NCBI RefSeq assembly: GCF_006937785.1 | Contig: NZ_SJEE01000004.1 | Coordinates: 186,001 to 250,000 of the forward strand | DNA from: Pseudanabaena sp. UWO311 | Lineage (GTDB): Bacteria > Cyanobacteriota > Cyanobacteriia > Pseudanabaenales > Pseudanabaenaceae | Length of the DNA stretch: 64,000 bases | Reading direction: 5' to 3' | Part shown: in pieces, positions 24,898-32,270 of the stretch | Layout of the letters: each line of letters starts with the position of its first letter | Position numbering within the stretch: position 1 is the stretch's first letter | Translations under genes and position numbers: made by a program | Notes under the pieces: model-generated | The model's input: the letters and a program-made list of their open reading frames with translations, nothing else | Told to the model about the DNA's origin: nothing | Database searches by the model: none

Positions 24898-25453
24898 CAT
24901 AGTAAAACCTAAATATTTACATTGATGTGTAGTGCATACCTTCATCTTGAAAGTATCAAGATTACTACTTTAGTGATGTCACACGTACTCTATTCCCACC
25001 AGAAAATATTCGTCGGAAATGTTGATATACAGTGCTCATATCCCCTATATAGAGTTAGACTCTATCCCCTGCTTGATAAGACTAGTTAGTAGTTTTTTCC
25101 TGCTTCACTTACTCTAGTGGCTATAGCTAGCTACAGTGTCAAGGGGGACAAAAAAAAGTTGCTATTATAAAAACTTATCAATCATTTTGATAGAGTCTAA
25201 TCAATGCTTTTTGTATATAGAAAAAAAGAGTTAGCTAATACAAACGCCCCCCCAGAAGATGAGTGGCGGCGCAAAGCGTCGCCACTCATCTTCTGGTTTT
25301 ATGTCCTAATCAAAACTTGCTTTGCTGTAGAACTATTGGAATAATCAGGTGCTGAGATAAAAAAGTTGTCTTGTGTTGTAAGTACCTATGCAGAATAATT
25401 ATGCAACCCCATAAGGTTGCGACCCTAAGGGTCGCAACCTTATGGGGTTGCAA
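24898..25453. other. Promoter region of duplicated unit 2, then two hairpins
   Basis: The first 290 bp repeat the promoter region of unit 1 (TATAAT on the minus strand at 25164-25169). Beyond about 25190 the similarity ends. Then follow a 45-bp hairpin (25252-25296, GC-AAA-GC core, one mismatch) and the family C element (25380-25452). No gene is seen. Confidence 0.55.
25380..25452 (+). repeat. Family C palindromic element, copy 1
   Basis: AAGTACCTATGCAGAATAAT is followed by a perfect hairpin (25402-25452, 24-bp arms) ending two bases from the stop of the MerR gene. The same leader with another hairpin occurs at 56936. It probably also terminates the MerR transcript. Confidence 0.6.
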
Positions 25454-26377
25454 TTAATTGTTTCCCAGTAAAATATCGGTCTTAGTAAAATCTGCTCCTG
25501 TCAAAATCGCCTCACTAAAATTCACCCCTCGCAAATTTGCACCTGTAAAGTTCACCCCTCCTAAATTTGCGGCTGTAAAATTTGCCTCTTCTAGATCTGC
25601 ACCACTAAGATCAGCTCCGACTAATAATGCATCAGTAAAGTCAGCCTTTTGTAAACAAGCTTCACTCATCATTGCACCAGCAAGATTCGCACCGACAAAT
25701 TTTGTTGCGATCATTGAGACCTCACATAAGTCAGACAGCATTAATTTGGCATTAGTAAAATCTGCACCACTTAAATTTGCCCCATTGAGTTTTGCACTAA
25801 TTAAATTTATAAGTCTAAAGTTCCGTCTTCCAACTGAATACATATACAAAACTTCCTGACTGAGATCGGGAAATAGTCTGCTGCGATCATACTGATTCCC
25901 ATCTAAATCTATTGAATTAGAAGATGTACTGATCAAATTGAGTAGAGGGTTTTGGATAAGATCGACATTGGTAATGTCACTATCAGGTAAAGCTTCGGCA
26001 ATTAGATCGAGGCGTTGAGAAATATCCTGTCGTTGAGTTATTAACTCCTGAATTTGTAAATCAAGTTTATCAAGTTTCTGCTTTACCATCAGTTTGAAGG
26101 TTGCATAGGGGATGGTATGGGCAACTTGTAAATCTAGTAGTTGTTTTATCTCATCAAGAGAAAGTCCAAAAGCTTTGACTCCTTGGATAAATAAAAGACG
26201 TTCCAACGCATCTGTAGAGTAAATTCGATAGCCTTGCTGAGTTCGATGTGGTTTGAGCAATAACTCCAGACGTTCGTAATAGCGAATAGTTTGAACAGGA
26301 ATTTCGACTAAATGACTGAGTTCACCGATTAGCCAACCACGGGCACTTCCAACTGGGCTATTTTCAATTGGTTCCAT
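25454..26377 (-). CDS. MerR-type regulator fused to pentapeptide repeats
   Basis: The 307-residue protein has an N-terminal MerR winged helix (LIGELSHLVEIPVQTIRYYE, about 15-85), the usual long dimerisation helix (FKLMVKQKLDKLDLQIQELI, about 90-135), and then a right-handed pentapeptide-repeat helix (about 190-300) of A-[D/N]-[L/F]-x-x units such as ANLSGADFTNAKL. In typical MerR proteins this C-terminal place holds the ligand-binding site. Here it is a beta-helix that could bind protein or DNA. The target is unknown, as no MerR-type spaced promoter is obvious near it. Confidence 0.85.
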   Translation of the reverse strand: MEPIENSPVGSARGWLIGELSHLVEIPVQTIRYYERLELLLKPHRTQQGYRIYSTDALERLLFIQGVKAFGLSLDEIKQLLDLQVAHTIPYATFKLMVKQKLDKLDLQIQELITQRQDISQRLDLIAEALPDSDITNVDLIQNPLLNLISTSSNSIDLDGNQYDRSRLFPDLSQEVLYMYSVGRRNFRLINLISAKLNGANLSGADFTNAKLMLSDLCEVSMIATKFVGANLAGAMMSEACLQKADFTDALLVGADLSGADLEEANFTAANLGGVNFTGANLRGVNFSEAILTGADFTKTDILLGNN

Positions 26378-26473
26378 AGCACTTTAGAATCTATATTTAG
26401 GAACTTATCCTGCGCATAAATATTTTACTATAATATGGTGATCGCTACTTTAGTGAAGAAATACAGTAATTTT

Positions 26474-26565
26474 TGTTCGGATAAGCTATAAAAAAAGCTT
26501 TAAAAGCATTGCTTTGCAATGCTTTTAAAGCTTTTTTTGATTTGGGTTTAAGCGCAAAGCACTGT
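26474..26565 (-). repeat. Family A palindromic element, copy 3
   Basis: A perfect hairpin (26490-26538, 23-bp arms, GC-TTT-GC core) is followed by TTTGGGTTTAAGCGCAAAGC as in other family A copies. The left end TTGTTCGGATAAGC is more degenerate. It lies after the amidase stop. Confidence 0.55.
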
Positions 26566-26572
26566 AAAAGAT

Positions 26573-27259
26573 CTATGCGATCGCCATTGCTTGAGGTACT
26601 AATGCTGAAATCACCGCATCAGCGTTAGCAGTCCAGCCGATGATCCCGCCTTGAGCACGAAGCATCTCAATCGTTGAAGATTTAAATTCTGGGAAATAGC
26701 TCGCAGTTCCATCTTCGATTAGTAAGCATTCATAACCGCGATCGTTAGCTTCACGCATTGTTGTTTGGACGCATACTTCCGTAGTAACGCCTGTAAAAAG
26801 AAGATGGGTAATCTCTTCTTTTTGCAATATCTCCTCTAAGTTTGTTCGGCAAAATGCGCCTTTCCCTGGTTTGACAATCACAATTTCATTGTCTAGAGGC
26901 GTAAGCTCAGGAATAATATTATTACCATCTTCACCAACGATTAGGATGCGTCCCATTGTTCCTTGGTCACCAATTTTAGGGTTGCCTTGACCGCGATTGA
27001 GTTTCGAGGGAGGACAGTCTGATAGGTCAGGAGAATGCGCTTCGATGGTATGAATTACAGGAAGGTTTAGCGATCGGAAAGTTTCTAAGAGACTCTTAAC
27101 TGTGGGTACGATGCTCTGTAGCTGTGTGACATCATTACCTAATGCTTCACCAAAACCACCATGTTCTAAGAAGTCACGTTGCATATCGATAATGACTAGA
27201 GCTATTTTGCTCTCAGTTGGTAATTCATACTCGTAAGGCTGAGCCGCGATCGCAGGCAT
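26573..27259 (-). CDS. Isochorismatase-family cysteine hydrolase, copy 1
   Basis: The 228-residue amidase of the isochorismatase/biuret-hydrolase superfamily shows the catalytic triad: Asp in VIIDMQRDF (about 26), Lys in IVKPGKGAF, and Cys in [16 protein letters not shown]. RutB, biuret hydrolase and related C-N hydrolases share this architecture. Substrate: probably a ureide or other amide, inferred from the flanking cupin, ABC ATPase and sister hydrolase. ATG 27259 is preferred because AGGAG lies seven bases upstream and the family N-terminus follows; codons back to 27337 look like leader. Confidence 0.85.
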   Translation of the reverse strand: MPAIAAQPYEYELPTESKIALVIIDMQRDFLEHGGFGEALGNDVTQLQSIVPTVKSLLETFRSLNLPVIHTIEAHSPDLSDCPPSKLNRGQGNPKIGDQGTMGRILIVGEDGNNIIPELTPLDNEIVIVKPGKGAFCRTNLEEILQKEEITHLLFTGVTTEVCVQTTMREANDRGYECLLIEDGTASYFPEFKSSTIEMLRAQGGIIGWTANADAVISALVPQAMAIA

Positions 27260-27295
27260 AAGGTTCTCCTCAATAATTTGATTATAGTTTTTTGA

Positions 27296-27326
27296 GATTT
27301 CATTGTGCCTACAGCACAATGAAATC
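27296..27326 (-). terminator. Short hairpin between cupin and amidase genes
   Basis: 13-bp perfect arms (GATTTCATTGTGC) around CTACA, directly after the cupin stop. It may reduce read-through into the amidase gene. Confidence 0.5.
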
Positions 27327-27329
27327 CAC

Positions 27330-27683
27330 TTACTCATTAATAATTACAGGCTTTTCCCAGACAATGAGAACTACACATCCTTCTTCGCTAGAGACTTGGT
27401 GGCTAGTATCAGGAGAGTTGATGACTACAGAGCCTTTGGTATATTTGCCATGAGCATCGGCTTGTGAACCCGACAAGACAAATATATGTTCGTACCCTGA
27501 ATGGGAATGATGGGGAATCTTCGCACCTGCTTCATAGCGTAGCAATGCGGCACTTGCTCCCATATCATTCTTGTATAAAGGATAGATTTCGACTCCTTGG
27601 CGAAATGGCTCCCAAGGTAGATCGTCATAGCTGGAACGAATGAGCAATTCAGGAAATACCCGAACCTGTTGATTGATAATCAT
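27330..27683 (-). CDS. Cupin-domain protein (ChrR-type)
   Basis: This 117-residue single cupin has the metal-binding H-x-H...E pattern ([16 protein letters not shown]) and a later His in DTSHQV. Small cupins of this shape often sit with amidases and transporters and may bind or isomerise the same substrate, or sense metal. No enzymatic activity can be assigned. It is flanked by hairpins on both sides but lies on the same strand as the amidase and ABC ATPase, so shared regulation is likely. Confidence 0.75.
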   Translation of the reverse strand: MIINQQVRVFPELLIRSSYDDLPWEPFRQGVEIYPLYKNDMGASAALLRYEAGAKIPHHSHSGYEHIFVLSGSQADAHGKYTKGSVVINSPDTSHQVSSEEGCVVLIVWEKPVIINE

Positions 27684-27698
27684 GTTTTTTTAATATAA

Positions 27699-27733
27699 AG
27701 GTTTTGAATTTGCCTATGGCAAATTCAAAACCT
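27699..27733 (-). terminator. Hairpin after the ABC ATPase gene
   Basis: Perfect 16-bp arms (AGGTTTTGAATTTGCC) with a TAT loop, 12 bases after the ABC stop and just before the cupin start. Confidence 0.55.
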
Positions 27734-27744
27734 CAAAATCCTAT

Positions 27745-29385
27745 TTAATGTCCTGCCATTTTCTGTCCAATCTCAGCGAGATTTGCTTCAGCACTGTTGC
27801 TTTCGTAGACGAATTTACCATCGCTAATCACCAGAATGCGATCGCTTAGAGTCAAAATCTCATCAAGATCTTCACTGACCAAGAGTACAGCAACACCGCG
27901 ATTGCGAGCTTCCACAATTTGATTATGAATATACTCAACCGCCGCGAAGTCTAACCCAAAGACAGGATTTGCTACAATCAATAATTTGATTTTCTCAGCG
28001 GAAAGCTCTCTCGCAAGAACAGTACGCTGCACATTACCACCTGAAAGATTACCAACAGGGGTTTCAGGCGATGGTGTTTTGATCGAGAAAACCTTAATCA
28101 AGTTCTTAGCAGTTTCGCGAATTACTTTAAATAGCAGTAAAATTCCACCTTTAGCTTGTGGAGCTCGATCAAAGGTTCTTAAAGCCAAATTCTCAGCGAC
28201 GCTCATATAGGGTACGCAAGCATTTCGCAGAGGTTCTTCGGGCAGTGAGAATACTTGATGGCTATACATTTCTTTGCGGGTTGAATAGTAGCGATCGCCA
28301 TTGACGAATACTTCACCCGCAGTGGGGATACGCTGACCAGAGAGAACTTCCACTAGTTCTTTTTGTCCATTGCCTGACACACCAGCGATACCGACAATTT
28401 CTCCGCTTTTGATTTTTAAATCAACACCAGCAACTGCTTCTAAACCATTGTCGCGATCGGCATGAATATTTCGCACTTCAAGCACAAGATTATCTGTCGC
28501 AACTTCTGTTTTGATGACTTGACGGGCTTCTTTGGCTTCACCGAGCATCATTGCTGCCATATCCGAGACTGACAGATCTTTGGTAGAACCTGTCCCTGCA
28601 AATTTGCCTTTACGGAGCACCGTGACATCATCGGCAAAGGCAGTAATCTCACGGAACTTGTGACTGATCATCAGCACGCTCAAGCGTCCTGCGGTAACTT
28701 CCTCGCGCAAAAGTCCTAAAACTTCATCAGCTTCTTGAGGAGTCAAAACGGACGTTGGTTCATCAAGAATGAGAATGCGACTCTTGAGATAAAGTTGTTT
28801 GAGAATTTCTAACTTTTGCTTTTGTCCAGCCGCCAATTGCGAGATTGGGGTATTGAGATCAATTTTAAAAGGAGCCGATGCCATGAATGCTTCTAGCTTT
28901 TCTAATTCATCCTTCCAATTAATGACCGTCGGGGTGTCAGGACGCACCAACAAAAGATTCTCGGCGACCGTCATCGCAGGCACAACCGTGAAATGCTGAT
29001 AAACCATGCCAATGCCATAGTTATAAGCATCACGAGGACTATTGATATCGCGAGAATGCTTGTTAATCAGAATATCGCCATGAGTCGCAGCATGGAAACC
29101 CATAATGCATTTGACCAGCGTACTTTTGCCAGCACCATTTTCACCAAGTAGTGCATGAAAAGTCCCAGGAGCAAGCTTGAGCGAGACATTATCAACAGCT
29201 ACGAACGAGCCAAACTTCTTAGAGATATTTACTAGCTCTAATTCAGGTGGTAAGTGCGATCGCAGGGTATCAGCGGAAACACTAGATGGAATAGTCAAGG
29301 ATGGTATCGACTCTTTCATAGATTCTTCTTCGACCAGATTAGCAGCAAGATTGCTTTCAAGATCGTCAGGCATCGGTTTTTCCAT
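27745..29385 (-). CDS. Double-ATPase subunit of a BMP/simple-sugar-type ABC importer
   Basis: This 546-residue ATPase has two fused ABC domains. The first has Walker A GENGAGKST (about 75-83), a signature region LAAGQKQKLEILKQL and Walker B LILDEPTSVL. The second has the degenerate Walker A usual for this class (GVSGNGQKE), LSGGNVQRTVLAREL and LLIVANPVFGLD. Such proteins energise nucleoside, purine or sugar importers with a BMP/PBP-type binding protein. No permease or binding protein lies beside it here. Two isochorismatase-type amidases flank the cupin/ATPase pair, so import of a nitrogen-rich compound for hydrolysis is the inference. Confidence 0.85.
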   Translation of the reverse strand: MEKPMPDDLESNLAANLVEEESMKESIPSLTIPSSVSADTLRSHLPPELELVNISKKFGSFVAVDNVSLKLAPGTFHALLGENGAGKSTLVKCIMGFHAATHGDILINKHSRDINSPRDAYNYGIGMVYQHFTVVPAMTVAENLLLVRPDTPTVINWKDELEKLEAFMASAPFKIDLNTPISQLAAGQKQKLEILKQLYLKSRILILDEPTSVLTPQEADEVLGLLREEVTAGRLSVLMISHKFREITAFADDVTVLRKGKFAGTGSTKDLSVSDMAAMMLGEAKEARQVIKTEVATDNLVLEVRNIHADRDNGLEAVAGVDLKIKSGEIVGIAGVSGNGQKELVEVLSGQRIPTAGEVFVNGDRYYSTRKEMYSHQVFSLPEEPLRNACVPYMSVAENLALRTFDRAPQAKGGILLLFKVIRETAKNLIKVFSIKTPSPETPVGNLSGGNVQRTVLARELSAEKIKLLIVANPVFGLDFAAVEYIHNQIVEARNRGVAVLLVSEDLDEILTLSDRILVISDGKFVYESNSAEANLAEIGQKMAGH

Positions 29386-29420
29386 AGCAACGTACTACTT
29401 AAAGCATTTTGATAATTTAA

Positions 29421-30104
29421 CTAGAAATTTTGCGCGATCGCTGTAGTCAATGTTTCAGAATCACTGACTGCACCAAATACGCCACCTTGCATTTCGATCA
29501 TTTTCAGCGCCGCAAGATGATTGCCATAATCAGTTGCACCTGTGCAGTCAGACAACATAAGACATTCATAGCCGCGATCGTTAGCATCACGCATGGTCGT
29601 GTGGACGCAGACATCGGTGGTAATGCCCGACAAGATAATATTTTGAATGCCATTACGTTTTAAAAGCAGGTCAAGATCGGTGGCATAGAATGAACCTTTC
29701 CCTGGTTTGTCGATAATCGGTTCACCTGCGATCGGGTATAGCTCTGGAATGATATCCCAACCTTTTTCACCACGGACTAAGATTTTGCCACATGGCCCTT
29801 CATCGCCAATGCCTGCACCAATTCTTTGCGATCGCCAGCGCTTGTTTTCGGGTAAATCTGATAGGTCGGGACGATGTCCTTCACGGGTGTGAATAATCAG
29901 AAAGCCTTTTTCGCGAAACAGGGTTAAAACTTTTTTAATTGGCTCAATCGGGGCGCGGGTGAGTGAGAGGTCATAGCCCATTTTGTCTACATAGCCACCA
30001 ACTCCGCAGAAGTCTGTCTGCATATCGATGATGATCAGGGCAGTATTGTCTGGTCTGAGGTCGCCATTGTAGGGGTAAGGATAGGGCGTAGAGTTAATAT
30101 GCAT
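29421..30104 (-). CDS. Isochorismatase-family cysteine hydrolase, copy 2 (biuret-hydrolase-like)
   Basis: The 227-residue paralogue of the 26573 enzyme has the same triad: Asp in [12 protein letters not shown] (about 27), Lys in IDKPGKGSF, and Cys in [16 protein letters not shown]. The segment [10 protein letters not shown] is conserved between both. The sequence is typical of biuret/ureidoacrylate hydrolases. The pair may act on successive intermediates of one nitrogen compound. It lies 35 bp upstream of the ATPase gene on the same strand and is the probable first gene of the cluster. Confidence 0.85.
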   Translation of the reverse strand: MHINSTPYPYPYNGDLRPDNTALIIIDMQTDFCGVGGYVDKMGYDLSLTRAPIEPIKKVLTLFREKGFLIIHTREGHRPDLSDLPENKRWRSQRIGAGIGDEGPCGKILVRGEKGWDIIPELYPIAGEPIIDKPGKGSFYATDLDLLLKRNGIQNIILSGITTDVCVHTTMRDANDRGYECLMLSDCTGATDYGNHLAALKMIEMQGGVFGAVSDSETLTTAIAQNF

Positions 30105-30241
30105 AAGCGATTTTTTTAAGATTAATACAAATTGCGTTGTAGATTTGTATTAATTGTTGAGGATCTGGTTAGCCCAGACTGTTACTCAGAAACTTATAGC
30201 GATCGCAGCTTTAATCTGCTAAACAAATACGCTAAACAAAA

Positions 30242-30796
30242 ATGAATACTTTTTATCCTGAAAATCGGCAACAATGGCGAGAATGGTTGGCTAGGAATCA
30301 TTCTATAGAAAGCTCTATTTGGCTAATCTATTACAAGAAAAACAGTGGCAAACCTTCCGGTGATGCTGTAGACGAAGCGCTCTGTTTTGGCTGGATAGAC
30401 AGTAAGGCAAAGTCTATTGACACAGAAAAATATATGCAATTTTTTAGCGTGAGAAAGCCAAATAGCGTTTGGTCTAAGGTGAACAAAGAGAAAGTCGCTA
30501 GTCTAATTGAGCAGAACCTGATGACACAAGCTGGACTTAATGCGATCGCGATCGCTAAAAGTAATGGCTCTTGGAACATTCTTGATGAAGTTGAAGCTTT
30601 AATTATTCCCGATGACTTGATGACAGCATTATCTTCAAGCCCAGTTGCAAAAGAGTATTTCCTAAATTTAAGTCGCACAGACAAGCGAAATCTTTTGCAA
30701 TGGATAACTTTAGCAAAGAGGGAAGAGACGAGGCAAAAACGCATTAGAGAAATTGTATTTTCCGCAGAAAACAAAAGAAAGCCCAAGCAGTTTTGA
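30242..30796 (+). CDS. YdeI/OmpD-associated family protein
   Basis: The 184-residue protein has the N-terminal FYPENRQQWREWLARNH and YYKKNSGKPS motifs and the central ALCFGWIDS signature of the YdeI/OmpD-associated group, plus the lysine-rich C-terminus (TRQKRIREIV). The family is widespread, cytoplasmic and linked to bacteriocin resistance or stress in some hosts, but has no proven chemistry. The gene starts at ATG 30242 after an AT-rich region. It could belong to the adjacent conflict island, but that is only by position. Confidence 0.8.
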   Translation: MNTFYPENRQQWREWLARNHSIESSIWLIYYKKNSGKPSGDAVDEALCFGWIDSKAKSIDTEKYMQFFSVRKPNSVWSKVNKEKVASLIEQNLMTQAGLNAIAIAKSNGSWNILDEVEALIIPDDLMTALSSSPVAKEYFLNLSRTDKRNLLQWITLAKREETRQKRIREIVFSAENKRKPKQF

Positions 30797-30877
30797 GAGT
30801 AACCGCCAGTAAAATATCACTTATGCATCAAACATAGCCTAAAATTTTAATCACATTAGCAATTGGTTAACTCGATC

Positions 30878-31213
30878 ATGACAGAAATTACTTCAGAAAT
30901 TAAATTCGCGATCGAAGGTGATGGCGCGATCGCAGCGACGGAAGAATTATTAGCAATGGAAGGAATTGAAGGTTCCTATGAAGTGGATGAGGAGATTCAG
31001 CGCGAAGGTGTGTTGGCGGTAATCGCTTCCATTGTCGGGATTGCGTCAGGAGCTTTGGCTATTGCCGAACAAATCCGTAAGTGGTATCAGGAATATAAAC
31101 AAGGTAAGTCAGGCAAGAGGATCGCCAAGGTTTTGATTGTCGGGCGCAATGGCGATCGCCTCTTGCTAGAAAATGCGACAATCGAACAAATCCGTAAGGT
31201 TTTGGAGAGTTAA
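30878..31213 (+). CDS. Effector-associated constant component (EACC1)-like protein
   Basis: This 111-residue protein has a layout seen in the EACC1 family of predicted NTPase/protease conflict systems: an N-terminal beta-alpha region, a hydrophobic glycine-rich helix (GVLAVIASIVGIASGALAI, about 44-62), the helix IRKWYQEY, then beta strands KVLIVGRNGDRLLL. Such proteins pair with CHAT, trypsin-like or caspase-like effectors. A CHAT gene remnant starts 505 bp downstream. ATG 30878 is preferred to the upstream in-frame start at 30863. The assignment is from pattern recognition, so I keep confidence moderate. Confidence 0.55.
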   Translation: MTEITSEIKFAIEGDGAIAATEELLAMEGIEGSYEVDEEIQREGVLAVIASIVGIASGALAIAEQIRKWYQEYKQGKSGKRIAKVLIVGRNGDRLLLENATIEQIRKVLES

Positions 31214-31217
31214 CTTT

Positions 31218-31430
31218 ATGACTACACTTGCGCCAGATTTATCTCAAGAGCAATACATTGTTGATGTCAACGGTAATAAAACAGCCGTGATTTTAAGTAT
31301 TGAGCTATATGAGCAAATGTTAGAAGATATTCATGATTTGGCGATCGTGGCTGAGCGCCGCTCTGAACCATCAATTAGTTTGGCTGAGATGAAGAAAAGG
31401 TTGAATTCTCATGAAACCCTATCAAATTAA
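31218..31430 (+). CDS. RelB/Phd-type antitoxin
   Basis: The 70-residue protein starts at ATG 31218, five bases after the preceding stop. The N-terminal segment YIVDVNGNKTAVILSIELYEQMLEDIHDL is typical of Phd/YefM-RelB antitoxins (a beta hairpin and helix that bind DNA), and the C-terminal acidic helix AEMKKRLNSHE wraps the toxin. It overlaps the toxin gene by 20 bases, the usual arrangement for translational coupling. It probably represses its own promoter together with the toxin. Confidence 0.83.
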   Translation: MTTLAPDLSQEQYIVDVNGNKTAVILSIELYEQMLEDIHDLAIVAERRSEPSISLAEMKKRLNSHETLSN

Positions 31431-31677
31431 CTTTCAGTCATCTGTTGATAAGGATCTGCGTAAACTTTCTTCAGAAAATTGCGATCGCCTTTTAGCTCGT
31501 ATTGAAGAATTGGCAAATGAGCCGATGCCAGTTCAAGCCATCAAACTGAAAGGTACAGAAGGACTCTATCGCGTTCGGGTGGGAGACTATCGCATTATTT
31601 ATGAGGTAGATACGTCTGCCAAAAGTATCTTGATTCACTATGTGCGACATCGACGCGAAGTTTATCGAGACATGTAA
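31411..31677 (+). CDS. RelE/ParE-family toxin
   Basis: The 88-residue protein has the RelE-fold elements YQINFQSSVDKDLRKL, IKLKGTEGLYRVRVGDYRIIYEV and IHYVRHRREVYRD, with the conserved GxYRxRxGDYR pattern. RelE toxins cleave mRNA at the ribosome; ParE members poison gyrase. The Arg-Arg-Tyr tail favours RelE-type, but cannot decide. It overlaps the antitoxin gene and is complete. It sits between the EACC1-like gene and the truncated CHAT gene. Confidence 0.85.
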   Translation: MKPYQINFQSSVDKDLRKLSSENCDRLLARIEELANEPMPVQAIKLKGTEGLYRVRVGDYRIIYEVDTSAKSILIHYVRHRREVYRDM

Positions 31678-31717
31678 AGTTTTCCCTGCTAAATATCAAA
31701 AATCTTGGGAGTGATTT

Positions 31718-32224
31718 GTGCAAATTCTTTATATTGAGTTGCATCCTAGCAGTGAGACTAAGGTTGAGTTGCGGTATCAAAAGCTGAATGGTCAGGGCTA
31801 TGAAAAGCAGATCTTGCGGATTAGTGATATTGAGGATGCGATCGCTTTAGCCGAAAGGGATATTTATGTGTCTATGCCCGATCCTGTGGCGATCGGTCAG
31901 AAATTATTTGGCTGGTTGGATGGGGATGGGCGGTGGTTGAGTCGGGCTTTGGCGGATTGTCAGGGGGAGTTGTTGGTATTGGCGATCGCTAATCTTGCCA
32001 AGTTACCGCATTTGCCTTGGGAGGTGCTGCACGATCGCGAGGGATTTTTGATTGATCGCACTTTTCCTAAAGTTGTAACCGTGCGCTGGACTAAGGGAGA
32101 AGTGGTGGCAAATGAGCCAGCCGATCGCCCTTTGCGGGTGATGTTTATGGCGACCGATCCTAAAGGGGTGGAGCCGAGAACCACATTTTTTATTGAGGAA
32201 AAATCAAATCCAATTTATACTTAA
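31718..32224 (+). pseudogene. CHAT-domain protein, 5' remnant
   Basis: The frame starts at GTG 31718. It matches the N-terminal part of cyanobacterial CHAT (caspase-like)-TPR proteins (ELLVLAIANLAKLPHLPWEVL, then PADRPLRVMFMATDPKGVEP). After about residue 153 the match stops, and 15 unrelated residues lead to a stop at 32224. The catalytic His and Cys of CHAT lie further on and are absent. The matching TPR tail is found 2.2 kb downstream after the Argonaute gene. HIP1 sites are present in this part but not in the Argonaute gene, so the junction near 32175 is where native and inserted DNA meet. Confidence 0.8.
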
Positions 32225-32270
32225 TAATCATTCTGCCGAATTTAATCCAATACAATCAATTGTTTTTTCA

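Noticed and set aside
25458-25859. Plus-strand open frame over the pentapeptide repeats
   Set aside because: It is the complement of the repeat codons of the MerR fusion; its Lys/Phe/Ala pattern only mirrors the repeats.
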